DNA of 64,000 bases from JACDHG01 sp963815295 (GTDB taxonomy: Bacteria > Actinomycetota > Actinomycetes > Propionibacteriales > Nocardioidaceae). Of this stretch, positions 16,746 through 25,212 are shown in pieces (within the stretch, counting starts at the first letter, position 1; the number at the start of each line of letters is the position of its first letter). The notes beneath the pieces are model-generated. The model was not told the origin of the DNA. It did no database searches and saw nothing but the letters and a program-made list of their open reading frames with translations. The stretch spans positions 1,984,001 to 2,048,000 of the forward strand of contig CAWFFZ010000008.1 in NCBI GenBank assembly GCA_963815295.1. Reading direction: 5' to 3'. Made by a program: the position numbers and the translations under genes.

Positions 16746-17165
16746 TCAGGCCAGTGGCTTGACCAGGTGCACCTGTGCGTGGCCCTGGGGGTAGTTCGGG
16801 GTGACGCCACACTCGACATACCCACGCCTCATGTAGAACGCAGGGGCCTGGAAGGTGTGCGTGCTCAGTGCCATCTGACTACATCCGCGACGGCGGGCCT
16901 CCTCCTCGGCGGCGGCGAGCAGCCGGCTCCCGAGGCCGTCACCGCGCCGATCGGTGCGAACCCAGAACAAGTCCACATACCCGCTGCCGCCCCACGTCCA
17001 CCCCGACAGTCCGGCCTCCAACTCTCCATCAGAGCCTCGGACGGCGATCCGCAGCCACCGGCCGTCCCTAATCCCTGTCGCATCGCCGTTGAACCGGTAG
17101 ATCTTCTCATCGAGCTCGGCACTCAGCCCGTCGTCAACATCGCCCACCACAAATTGCTCGTCCAC
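16746..17165 (-). CDS. GNAT family N-acetyltransferase
   Basis: 139 residues. The acetyl-CoA pyrophosphate loop is RTDRRGDGLGSRLL (R/Q-x-x-G-x-G/A), with the downstream ATHTFQAPAFYMRRGY-like helix (STHTFQAPAFYMRRGY) that closes the GNAT core. Full length for a minimal single-domain GNAT. The substrate is unknown; it is next to a VOC gene and divergent from the PNPOx-like gene, all small detoxification-type enzymes. Confidence 0.88.
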   Translation of the reverse strand: MDEQFVVGDVDDGLSAELDEKIYRFNGDATGIRDGRWLRIAVRGSDGELEAGLSGWTWGGSGYVDLFWVRTDRRGDGLGSRLLAAAEEEARRRGCSQMALSTHTFQAPAFYMRRGYVECGVTPNYPQGHAQVHLVKPLA

Positions 17166-17254
17166 CTTTCAATCCTCCACCCGGCCGATGCCATGCTGGA
17201 CCCGGCCCACGCGCCGGAGCTGTCCGGCGCGCAGGATCGACCGAAAGGACCACG

Positions 17255-17773
17255 ATGGCCGACGACGAAGATGCACGGGCGGCGGAGCTACGTAGGCGGG
17301 TTGTGGACGTCATCGACGACAACCGGTACATGGTGCTGGGCACCGTCAGCCCAGACGGTATGCCGCACGTCTCGCCGGTCTACTTCACCCACGAGGGCAA
17401 CGAGCAGTTCTACTGGGTGTCGTCGCCGAGGGCTGAGCACTCGCGCAACTTGGCCTGGAGCCCCAACGTCGACATCGTCATCTTCGACTCCAGCCGTCCC
17501 CCCGGACCCACCGTCGGCGCGGTCTACCTGACCGGCACCGCAGGCGAGGTCGCCGAGTCCGAGCTCGACGACAGGTGTGCCCGCGCGTTCCGGGACGCCG
17601 AAGCCGGGGGCGGCCGTAAATTCACCCCCGCGGAGCTCTCCGGCACCGGATTGCTACGGCTGTACGTCGCCACGCCCCAACGGATCGGCCTCCACATTCG
17701 AGGCAGCGACCCCACCTTCGGCACCGGCATCGACACCCGACTCACCGTCCCGCCGGAGAGCCCGCCGAGCTAG
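17255..17773 (+). CDS. PNPOx-like FMN/F420-binding split-barrel protein
   Basis: 172 residues. Split beta-barrel pattern: N-terminal helix, MVLGTVSPDGMPHVSPVYF, FYWVSSPRAEHSRNLAWSPNVDIVIF, and a later AVYLTGTAGEV strand. These are the flavin- or F420-binding strands of the pyridoxamine 5'-phosphate oxidase superfamily. Actinomycetes use many F420-dependent members for reduction of unusual substrates, so F420 is plausible but unproven. SD GAAAGGACC-like sequence precedes the ATG. Confidence 0.85.
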   Translation: MADDEDARAAELRRRVVDVIDDNRYMVLGTVSPDGMPHVSPVYFTHEGNEQFYWVSSPRAEHSRNLAWSPNVDIVIFDSSRPPGPTVGAVYLTGTAGEVAESELDDRCARAFRDAEAGGGRKFTPAELSGTGLLRLYVATPQRIGLHIRGSDPTFGTGIDTRLTVPPESPPS

Positions 17774-17824
17774 CGGCGGGCAATGTCACGGTTTGCCGTA
17801 AACACCCAATAGAGCCAGATCCGC

Positions 17825-18460
17825 GTGGGATGCTGCCCCATGCCCTCTCCTCGCTCGTTCAGCCATGTCCTGCCCCGGATCGGTCGCAATCTCTGGACCG
17901 TGACCGCGACGTTCGCGAAGCTGCCCGTGCCGTCCTTCAATGTCACTGCGTTCGGGCCCGGCCCGATCCGCGTCGACAGCCCGCACCTGTGCTCTGTGCT
18001 CTCGCAACCATCCGCGCCGCTGGCCGGCGTCACCGGGTGCCGCAAGGGAATCGTGGTTTCGATGGTCGCGATGCATCGAAGAGATGTGGGCCTGGTCGTT
18101 CGATGGGGCGTTTCTGGGACGGGTCGCGGCACTTCCTGGACCACCCAGGTGCGTGCGGTCAAGGACGGCGTCACCACGGATGCCACAGCTTGGCGTCACC
18201 AATCGAGTCGCAGCCAATGGATCCAGGGGCGGACAGTGTTCGCTGACGCTGTCGACCCCCGCCTGATCTTGTACACAATCGCCGACGGTGGCCAGCGATG
18301 CACGCTCAGCATCCGGCGCGAGTTCGGACCAGCTCTGAAGCACTCCGGGCCGGACCAAGTGACCACTCCAACCCCGGTTCAAGCCGGCACGACGTTAGAC
18401 ACAGTTCGTGACGTGTTGCTGCAGCAGCGCAAGCTGCTTACGACCGTCGAAGGACATTGA
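17825..18460 (+). CDS. Hypothetical protein, unrecognised
   Basis: Up to 211 residues; the internal Met at 17840 is an alternative start. Third-position GC is high, supporting real coding, and this frame is better than the overlapping minus-strand frame (17786-18382). No family is recognisable. The sequence holds several Cys residues (near 58, 73 and in RCTLSI), alternating hydrophobic strands, and a charged C-terminal helix. It lies tail-to-tail with the hydrolase gene (22 bases between stops). No TM segment or clear signal peptide. Confidence is moderate only. Confidence 0.45.
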   Translation: MGCCPMPSPRSFSHVLPRIGRNLWTVTATFAKLPVPSFNVTAFGPGPIRVDSPHLCSVLSQPSAPLAGVTGCRKGIVVSMVAMHRRDVGLVVRWGVSGTGRGTSWTTQVRAVKDGVTTDATAWRHQSSRSQWIQGRTVFADAVDPRLILYTIADGGQRCTLSIRREFGPALKHSGPDQVTTPTPVQAGTTLDTVRDVLLQQRKLLTTVEGH

Positions 18461-18481
18461 TGGTCCATGGGAAATCTCCCC

Positions 18482-19879
18482 TTAGGGTCGGTCGGCGATC
18501 CTGCCTGCCGACATCACCACCCAGGTCAACTCGGGGTGCACGATGTCGCTGTGCGCGCCACTCGGCGGCCCACCACGGTTCACGATGCCGGACGCGTCGA
18601 TGTTGAGCGCCTTGCCGTCTTCGAATGCGTACTTCGTCGTCGCCACCGCGGGCTTCAGGTCCTCGAGCTTGGCGCCGACGGCCTGGGCTCCGTCATGCCC
18701 CATCCCTCCCCATCGGTAGAAGCGCTCTTCACCGGCCGCGGAGTCGACACCGGACGCGATGGATGCCAGTGGGTAGAACCGACCCACCGCGTCGTCGTGT
18801 TCGGAGAAGCAGACGGTGAGCGGCCCGTCGATCCGAGAGAGCTTGCCAGCAAGGGACCCCTTGCGGTCCGAGTCATGAGGCAGCGGGTCGGAGAAGGCGA
18901 AGTGCGAGAAGGCACCCTGAAGGAGAGTCACCGACTTCACCGGTGTCGGGTCAACGCCCTCCGGGAGCCCTGCGAGTGCGTATGACACGACCCGTGCACC
19001 GAAGCTGTGGCCCACCAGGTTGACGCGCAGGTCCGGTGCTTCTTTGTTCAGGCGGCCGAGGAAGGGGCCCAACCCCTTCTCACCCACGACACCCGCGCGG
19101 TTCTTCATCTGCCAGTACGTCAGCTGCCGCAACGCCTCCTTAGCGCCGTGCCACACGTCCTTGACGCGGTCGAGGATCCCGGCAGCGTCCGACGACTCGG
19201 TCTCGATGACGGCGCCGGTGTTGCGAAGCTCCGCGGCGAATTCCTCGAACACCTTGCCGGGCTCGCCCCCCAACATCGACGGCGTCTTTCCGGCGTCGCT
19301 GCTCTGTGCCTCGTGCTCTCCGTCGTCCTCCCCCGTCTTCGTGGCCTTGGCGAACTTCTTCATGTGGTCCATGAAGTCAGCGAGGTCCTGCTCGGTGGGA
19401 TTGTCCTTGGCGAGCAAGGCTGCCATCGCATCGAGCTGGCTGGCTCCCTTGGGGAAGTTGGAGCGGAGCCCTTCGAGGGTCTTGGCGTCGATCTTCTTGC
19501 TGACAACATGTCCTTCGGTACGACGACCGGCGGCCGCCGCATCGCCCGAGCGGGCCGCACCTGACGGGGGTTCGAAGTCGGGGATCGGCTCGTCCGACCA
19601 GCGCTGGGCCGGCCAGAAGACACCCACGAAGCCGACCTTGACCTCCCGCGTATCGGTGGCCTTGGACAGCTGGCTGGCCATCTGTCCGAACCAGCCTTTG
19701 TACAGGCGACCTGCGATTTCCTGACTGTTGTTCCAGCCGTGTGAGAAGACAACGAGGTCGGTGATGCCCTGGTCGACGATCTCGTCGATCGCCTTGCTCG
19801 CATCGTCGCCCGGGTCACCCTCGGCGTCGAAGGTCAACTGCCAGAACGGCGCTGACCCGATCTTGTTCGTCATGGTCAC
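18482..19879 (-). CDS. Alpha/beta-hydrolase-like serine hydrolase paired with a subtilase
   Basis: 465 residues. An alpha/beta-hydrolase core is split by a long insertion: the first strand and oxyanion loop (DLVVFSHGWN, residues 41-50) are followed by about 230 residues of charged, helical, low-complexity sequence before the nucleophile elbow VGHSFGA (Ser292). Candidate Asp lies around FSEHDDAVG and the His around GAHSDIVHPE near residue 450. No signal peptide, so cytoplasmic. The gene starts 32 bases after the subtilase stop on the same strand, implying co-transcription and joint function. Substrate unknown; a lipase/esterase or effector role are both possible. Confidence 0.75.
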   Translation of the reverse strand: MTMTNKIGSAPFWQLTFDAEGDPGDDASKAIDEIVDQGITDLVVFSHGWNNSQEIAGRLYKGWFGQMASQLSKATDTREVKVGFVGVFWPAQRWSDEPIPDFEPPSGAARSGDAAAAGRRTEGHVVSKKIDAKTLEGLRSNFPKGASQLDAMAALLAKDNPTEQDLADFMDHMKKFAKATKTGEDDGEHEAQSSDAGKTPSMLGGEPGKVFEEFAAELRNTGAVIETESSDAAGILDRVKDVWHGAKEALRQLTYWQMKNRAGVVGEKGLGPFLGRLNKEAPDLRVNLVGHSFGARVVSYALAGLPEGVDPTPVKSVTLLQGAFSHFAFSDPLPHDSDRKGSLAGKLSRIDGPLTVCFSEHDDAVGRFYPLASIASGVDSAAGEERFYRWGGMGHDGAQAVGAKLEDLKPAVATTKYAFEDGKALNIDASGIVNRGGPPSGAHSDIVHPELTWVVMSAGRIADRP

Positions 19880-19911
19880 TCCCCTACCCCTCTTGTGGAT
19901 TCAGTGCGGCA

Positions 19912-21735
19912 CTACACCGCTTGCATCGCCCGCATCAGGTCGACGAGTCCGCCGCCCTCGAAGAACGGGTCTCGCCCCAGCGGAGTGGCGCTGTCGACGA
20001 AGATTTGCTTGACCTCGTCCGGGCGTCCGATGAACTCCCGGCGCACGGAGAGGAAGGCAGCAATGGCCCCCGAGACATGGGGGGCGGCCATGCTTGTGCC
20101 GCTTTCCTCGACGTAGATGGCATCCCTGGTCTGGCCTTCTGCGAGCACCACGCCGGCTGCCATCTGGCCCGCGGCTGCCGACGTGATGCGCTCACCGGGA
20201 GCGACGAGATCTGGCTTGCGCCGTCCGTCGCCGGTGGGGCCCTTGGACGAGAAGTACGAGACGCCGTACGCGTGTGGCATGTTGCGATGTGTCGACCCGA
20301 CCGTGATCGCGTGTGCCGCATTGCCCGGGTCGTTGATGGTCATGCCGAGACCAAACTGCGCCACCGTGCTCAGGGTGGGGCTGAGCCGCCCGAAGCCGGA
20401 GTTCCCCGCGGCCACCACGACCACCACGCCGGTACGTACCAGCTTGTCGACCTCCTGGCAGAGAGGGCTGCGGCCGCAGGCAAACCAGGTCGGGTCGAAG
20501 TCGTACCCGACGCTGAGGTTGACGCCATGGATCCGGGGGAACTTGTTGTTGGAGGCGTTTATTTTGCGCACGTAGGCCAGCGCTTGGATGACTCGGCTCA
20601 CGCGGCTCTCGAGCGCGCCGCCGCCACCCAGCACCTTGAGGCTCACCAACTTTGTCCGTGGCGCCATACCGGCAAGCCGCACCTTCGGCTCGTCGAGCCT
20701 GCGCGGCTGGCGCATCGGCTCGTTGGGGTTGTCGACGTTGTAGCGGTTCTCGACGACGACGACGTCACCTTCAGAACCCTCCCAGCGGGCGAGGCCGCCG
20801 GCGATGATCCCGGCCACGTGCGTCCCGTGACCGTCCTCGTCGACCAGCGCCTCGGCCCGGTTGGGCGGCGCGCCGCTGGTGAAGTGGCGGTGGAGTTGCC
20901 TGACGAGGGGATCGGTCAACGTCCCGTAGCCCTTGAAATGCACGTGTGACTGCTCGATGCCCGAGTCGATGACCGCCCAGACGATCCCGTCGCCATACGC
21001 ATCGAACGAGCGGCGCGCGGCGTCGGCTTTCACCGTGACTGCCGACTCATCGACGTGCTTGCGTACCTGGAAATCGGGCCAGATCCGGTAGATCGCACGC
21101 ACGGACCAATCGATGGGTGCGGCGTCGGCCGCCACGATTCGCTTCACCTCGTTCATGGTGAGCTCGCCCGTGGCGTACTCGTCAGCGAGACCGTGTGGGC
21201 TCTCGCCGGCTGTCACCCGCTTCCACAGAGACGTCAGCAGTCGGTATGCCCCGGCCGGCCCCTTCTCATGCTGCAGGTTTAGCTCCACCATGACCGGCAT
21301 CCGGGTGTCGTCGTCGGTGGACAATGCGGCACTCTTGCGGCCCTTGGTGGTTCGCAACGCCGGCGTGATGCACCCCGAAACCATCAGCGGCATGTCAGCG
21401 TCATCGTCGGGAGCGCTTTTCCTCTCGGAGTCGCTCGGCTGGGTCTTCCGCTCCTTGGCCAAGCGCTTGCGAGCTGCTGGCACGCGGGCCTCACCATCAT
21501 CGGTCAGAGCCAGCGTTTTGCCGCGACTGGCATAGCCGCTCTGGATCGCGTCGTCGATCGACTCACGAACCAGTCGATGCCAGCGCGGATACCGGCTTTC
21601 GTATGCACGATCCTGCGGCTCGAACCGGTCGGCGAACTGGATGGCCACCTCCTGGATCACGGCGGTGTCGCCCTTGACCTTCGACATCGAGGAGATCGCG
21701 ACCAGAGTGCGAGCCAACCACCGTTCGTCCGCCAT
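19912..21735 (-). CDS. Intracellular S8 family serine peptidase (subtilase)
   Basis: 607 residues without a signal peptide. Subtilisin triad: Asp257 (AVIDSGI), His303 (GHGTHVAG), Ser548 (SGTSMAAPHVSG), with oxyanion Asn445 (AAGNSG). Residues about 20-88 look like a winged helix (helices ending in LTDDGEARVPAA, similar to Mrr-N type modules); a Lys/Asp-rich linker (90-145) precedes a propeptide I9-like segment (about 145-235). An N-terminal DNA- or protein-binding module on a cytoplasmic protease suggests regulated cleavage rather than nutrition. First gene of a two-gene unit with the alpha/beta hydrolase. Confidence 0.88.
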   Translation of the reverse strand: MADERWLARTLVAISSMSKVKGDTAVIQEVAIQFADRFEPQDRAYESRYPRWHRLVRESIDDAIQSGYASRGKTLALTDDGEARVPAARKRLAKERKTQPSDSERKSAPDDDADMPLMVSGCITPALRTTKGRKSAALSTDDDTRMPVMVELNLQHEKGPAGAYRLLTSLWKRVTAGESPHGLADEYATGELTMNEVKRIVAADAAPIDWSVRAIYRIWPDFQVRKHVDESAVTVKADAARRSFDAYGDGIVWAVIDSGIEQSHVHFKGYGTLTDPLVRQLHRHFTSGAPPNRAEALVDEDGHGTHVAGIIAGGLARWEGSEGDVVVVENRYNVDNPNEPMRQPRRLDEPKVRLAGMAPRTKLVSLKVLGGGGALESRVSRVIQALAYVRKINASNNKFPRIHGVNLSVGYDFDPTWFACGRSPLCQEVDKLVRTGVVVVVAAGNSGFGRLSPTLSTVAQFGLGMTINDPGNAAHAITVGSTHRNMPHAYGVSYFSSKGPTGDGRRKPDLVAPGERITSAAAGQMAAGVVLAEGQTRDAIYVEESGTSMAAPHVSGAIAAFLSVRREFIGRPDEVKQIFVDSATPLGRDPFFEGGGLVDLMRAMQAV

Positions 21736-21834
21736 GGGTCGAACGTAGCGAACCCGAGCCTCTCGGGGCCACCAAAACTGAGAGACGGCGGCGGCGAAAG
21801 AGACCCAGCCCGCCGACAGCCGCCCAGCCGCGGG

Positions 21835-22308
21835 TCAGCCTCCGTCGTACGCCCTCTGCAACTCGCTGATATCAAGCTTCTTCATCCCGAGCATGGCGTT
21901 CATCGCCCGCTGGCCGGCCTCTTGGTCGGAGGCAGTGATCATCTTGTTCAGCAGCCGCGGGGTGACCTGCCACGAGACGCCGAACTTGTCCTTCAACCAG
22001 CCGCAGGGGCCTTCCTCGCCGCCCTCGGAGAGCCGCGTCCAGAAGTGGTCAATCTCTTCTTGCGTGTCGCAGTAGACCTGCAGAGACACAGCTTCGTTGA
22101 ACGTGAAGTCCGGCCCGCCGTTGAGCGCGAGGAACTCCTGACCGTCGAGCTCGAAGGTCACGGTCATCACAGTTCCGGCCTCTCTGGGTCCGGCGTCGCC
22201 GTAGTGCGCAACTTCCGTGATAAGCGAGTTCTTGAAGATGGAGGTGTAGTGCTTCGCCGCGTCTTCGCCTTCGGTGTCGAACCACAGACACGGGGTGATC
22301 TTCTGCAT
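21835..22308 (-). CDS. PhnB-like VOC protein (3-demethylubiquinone methyltransferase-like fold)
   Basis: 157 residues from ATG 22308 (MQKITPCLWFD), with GAGAGG about 9 bases upstream; the longer frame is unconserved. The layout PCLWFDTEGEDAAKHYTSIF, FELDGQEFLALNGGP, then WTRLSEGGEEGPCGWLKDKFGVSWQVTP is characteristic of PhnB/YycE-like VOC proteins sometimes misnamed 3-demethylubiquinone-9 3-methyltransferase. No methyltransferase motif is present. Substrate unknown. Confidence 0.88.
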   Translation of the reverse strand: MQKITPCLWFDTEGEDAAKHYTSIFKNSLITEVAHYGDAGPREAGTVMTVTFELDGQEFLALNGGPDFTFNEAVSLQVYCDTQEEIDHFWTRLSEGGEEGPCGWLKDKFGVSWQVTPRLLNKMITASDQEAGQRAMNAMLGMKKLDISELQRAYDGG

Positions 22309-22424
22309 GATGACGGTCCTCTCGATCCGGTGCGCTGCCACGGTCGTGGCCAGCAGACGTCAAGACACTCCGACGGAGACTCATCGGTCGGCGCCAGACT
22401 AATCCGCCCGCGTCACTCTCGGAT

Positions 22425-22484
22425 ACCGATAATCGAGCCCACAACTGCCGATCGGCCCACAACCGGCGATCGAGCTTGTCGAGA
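22425..22484. repeat. Short tandem repeat with the TCGAGCTTGTCGAGA 15-mer
   Basis: Two imperfect 18-base units of the form CCCACAAC(T/C)(G)C(C/G)GATCG lie end to end (about 22438-22473), and the second runs straight into TCGAGCTTGTCGAGA (22470-22484), the same 15-mer that ends the 11.3-kb array. The second palindromic arm seen at 11.4 kb is missing. Located in the gap between the PhnB-like gene and the DEAD-box helicase stop. Confidence 0.7.
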
Positions 22485-22509
22485 TCACATGGTCTCAACA
22501 GGTGAAGGG

Positions 22510-23982
22510 TCAGCGACCGCCGCGGCGGCCACCGTTGCGCGCACCGGACGAGAACACGGCCGCGCTGCCAGCGCTGGCGCGGCTGGCGGATGCACCGGGT
22601 GCCGACTGACCGCGGCCACGACGCGATGACGAGCGCTGGCCACCGCCTCCCGACGAGCCGTCGGATCGGCTGCCCTGCGACGTCGTACGTCGTCTGGAGC
22701 CATTGCCAGAGCCGGCGCGAGAGTTACGTCCGCCACCGCGACCCTGGCGGTCCGACGAACCGGGTTGGACGGGTGGCGGAGTGACGAGAATCCGTTCACC
22801 GGGTGCGATCTCGACCAAGAGCGGGTGGCCCGCTCCCAGTCTTGTGATCGTCGGCTTGATGCCGGCCCTGCGAGTCAGATCACGCACGTCGCGCACCTGC
22901 GCGTCGGTCATCATCGTCACCACCGTGCCGGAGTTGCCGGCTCGGGCGGTGCGTCCTGACCGGTGCAGATACGCCTTGTGCTCGACCGGAGGGTCGGCGT
23001 GGATGACCAAGGCGATGTCGTCGACGTGAATGCCGCGCGCCGCGATGTCCGTCGCTACCAAGGTCGGAGCAGTCCCGTTGGAGAATGCCGTGAGGTTGCG
23101 AGTGCGTGCACCTTGCGACAGGTTCCCGTGCAGCTCGACAGCGGGCGCACCCGCTGCAGTGAGCTTGCGCGCAAGCGTCTTGGCACCGTGCTTGGTCCGG
23201 GTGAACATGAGGGTGCGTCCAGGCGCCGACGCCAGATCGACGAGCACCGACAGACGCGCGTCATGTCCGACGTGCAGGACGTGGTGGTCCATCGTCGCGA
23301 CTGGCGACTGGGCCGAGTCGACGCTGTGGGTGACGGGGTTATGCATGAACCGCTTCACAAGCACGTCAACGGCCTTGTCCAGCGTCGCGGAGAACATCAT
23401 CCGCTGGCCGTTCTTGGGTGTCTGGTCGAGCAGACGGCGAACGACCGGCAGGAACCCGAGGTCGGCCATGTGGTCCGCCTCGTCGAGCACCGTGATCTCG
23501 ATCGCGTCAAGCTTGACGTGACCGCTCTGCAGGTGGTCGGCGAGCCGACCGGGGCAAGCGATCACGACGTCGACGCCGTGGCGCAGTGCACTGATCTGAG
23601 GGTTGGCACCTACGCCGCCGAAGACGGTCAGCGTGCGGAGGCCGAGCGACTTGGCTAGTGGGGCCATTGCCGCGTCGATCTGGCTGGCGAGCTCGCGGGT
23701 CGGGGCAAGGATCAGAGCGCGCGGGCGACCTGGCACCCGCTTGGCTCCGCTGGCGGCAAGCCGTTCGAGGATGGGCAGGGCAAACGCATAGGTCTTGCCC
23801 GAGCCGGTGCGACCGCGACCGAGTACGTCGCGACCGGCAAGTGAGTCGGGCAACGTCGCGGCCTGGATTGGGAATGGGATCGTCACGCCGGCGCGCTCGA
23901 GCGCCGAGGTGAGACGGGGGGAAACGCCGAGAGCCAAAAAGCCGTCGGTCGTAGGGGAAAGTGCAGCAAGAGTTGTAGACAT
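22510..23982 (-). CDS. DEAD/DEAH box RNA helicase
   Basis: 490 residues from ATG 23982 (the frame is open further upstream but the extra 78 residues are not helicase-like). Motifs in order: Q motif FPIQAATLP, I GRGRTGSGKT, Ia PTRELASQ, II DEAD (VLDEADHM), III SAT, IV/V region LVATDIAARGIHV, and VI HRSGRTARAG. An Arg/Gly/Ser-rich tail of about 90 residues (390-490) should bind RNA. Such helicases help ribosome assembly and RNA decay, often in the cold. No good ribosome site precedes the start; the leader is about 300 bases and may be structured. Confidence 0.93.
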   Translation of the reverse strand: MSTTLAALSPTTDGFLALGVSPRLTSALERAGVTIPFPIQAATLPDSLAGRDVLGRGRTGSGKTYAFALPILERLAASGAKRVPGRPRALILAPTRELASQIDAAMAPLAKSLGLRTLTVFGGVGANPQISALRHGVDVVIACPGRLADHLQSGHVKLDAIEITVLDEADHMADLGFLPVVRRLLDQTPKNGQRMMFSATLDKAVDVLVKRFMHNPVTHSVDSAQSPVATMDHHVLHVGHDARLSVLVDLASAPGRTLMFTRTKHGAKTLARKLTAAGAPAVELHGNLSQGARTRNLTAFSNGTAPTLVATDIAARGIHVDDIALVIHADPPVEHKAYLHRSGRTARAGNSGTVVTMMTDAQVRDVRDLTRRAGIKPTITRLGAGHPLLVEIAPGERILVTPPPVQPGSSDRQGRGGGRNSRAGSGNGSRRRTTSQGSRSDGSSGGGGQRSSSRRGRGQSAPGASASRASAGSAAVFSSGARNGGRRGGR

Positions 23983-24295
23983 GGTGTGGAGGCGGGCATG
24001 CCGCCTGAAGCTCCGTAAGTAGAAAGATCGTCCTGCCCGGCGCGGGCCTGAGCCCAGCGGCGCGTGGTCTTGTGTGACGACTAGTTTCCTTGAAAACAAG
24101 AGAGGCCCGAGGCAGAACTGTGCGGGCCAACAGTTCGAGTATGACAGGTTGCAGCCGAATGCGCGCATTGATGGGCATAGACCCGCCTGTGATCTAGCCG
24201 ACGTCCCCGCTCGCACCGAACACCCGCTGACCTGCGTTTCCAGGCCTTTAACGGCAGGATTCGCGGGTTAGCAGGTGTTCGGTCGGGCGGGGGAA
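23983..24295. other. Intergenic leader with a large imperfect hairpin
   Basis: This 313-base gap separates the DEAD-box helicase from the upstream kinase gene. It holds an inverted repeat with 17-base arms at 24216-24232 and 24266-24282 (15 of 17 pairs) around a 33-base loop. The hairpin sits just past the stop of the kinase gene, where it could end the lepA-kinase transcript, and it also lies in the helicase 5' region. No T-run follows. I see no gene in it. Confidence 0.55.
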
Positions 24296-25207
24296 TTAGT
24301 CCTGAACAGCCTTGGCGAGCGTGATGCAGATCGTGAGGAATTCCCGGGTCTCGGCGTCGAGTCCCTCAGGGTCGTCCTCGACGCACCAGAGCGCGTTGTG
24401 GATCATCCGGAGCACGACCCAGTCCCTGGCCCGATCCTCAGAAAGCTCGGCTGCCTCGACGACGGTGTGGAACCGACGACGTACAGCGGCACGAGCATCG
24501 CCGGTCGCGAGGATCTCGTCCCACCTGTTCCACAGCAGCGGTGCTACTTCATAGTGCGGGTCGCCGGACATCGGCTTGGGGTCAATGACCAGCCACTCCT
24601 CACGGTCGCCCGCGAGCACGTTCTCGTAGTGCAGGTCGCCGTGAATCATCGTCCCGTCCGTCGCCGCGTCGGCGACGAACGATCGCCCAAGCGACACCGC
24701 CTGTTGCACAAGCCTTCGCGGGATGGCCGCGTGACCTCCGAGTGCCTCCAGGTTGTTCGTCCAGCGTTCGATGTACGACGACAGGGGCCTCAGTTGTGGG
24801 AGTGCCGGGATGTGGATCCTGGCATAGAAGCCGGCGGTGATCTCACATGCCTCGACATCGTCGACGGACCGGAGATCCCGGTCCGCGTGGAGCCGTTCGA
24901 GCAGCATCACGTGTCGCACGGGGTCGGCCCGGTAGAGCCGCACCATTCCGTTGCCCTGCAAGGCCTGGAGCGCCAGGTGCTCGTGCTCCTCTTCGTCGTG
25001 CGGCCACGCGAACTTGACGACCGCCCGCCGGCCGTCGCTGCTCCGGACGGGCTGGACGAGAGCGCAGTAGCCGTGCCGAGGCTCTCCGTCGTTCGTCAGG
25101 TCCCAATCGGTCATCACGTCGGCGACGAGCCGTGGCAGGGCGTCGAGCCAAGCAGCCCACTCGTCGCCGCGGGCCGCGTATGCCAACAGGCCCGGCGGGA
25201 TGGTCAC
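24296..25207 (-). CDS. Aminoglycoside/hydroxyurea phosphotransferase-like kinase
   Basis: 303 residues from the GTG at 25207, five bases after the lepA stop, so it is likely co-transcribed with lepA. APH-fold catalytic features: VVKFAWP for the ATP-binding Lys, a GMVRLYRAD strand, the catalytic loop TMIHGDLHYENVL (H-G-D-x-H-x-x-N), and the metal motif VIDPKPMSGDPHYEV. The VIDPKP...GDP..E wording fits the APH_6_hur (streptomycin 6-kinase / hydroxyurea) family. Whether it confers resistance or phosphorylates a metabolite is unknown. Confidence 0.88.
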   Translation of the reverse strand: MTIPPGLLAYAARGDEWAAWLDALPRLVADVMTDWDLTNDGEPRHGYCALVQPVRSSDGRRAVVKFAWPHDEEEHEHLALQALQGNGMVRLYRADPVRHVMLLERLHADRDLRSVDDVEACEITAGFYARIHIPALPQLRPLSSYIERWTNNLEALGGHAAIPRRLVQQAVSLGRSFVADAATDGTMIHGDLHYENVLAGDREEWLVIDPKPMSGDPHYEVAPLLWNRWDEILATGDARAAVRRRFHTVVEAAELSEDRARDWVVLRMIHNALWCVEDDPEGLDAETREFLTICITLAKAVQD

Positions 25208-25212
25208 GGGCG

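Noticed and set aside
17786..18382. 198-residue minus-strand ORF over the 17.8-18.4 kb gap
   Set aside because: Composition is Arg/Asp/Pro/His-rich like shadow frames; the plus-strand frame is more protein-like.
24296..25207. Acquired aminoglycoside resistance island
   Set aside because: The kinase lies 5 bases after lepA with matching base composition and no mobile element around it.
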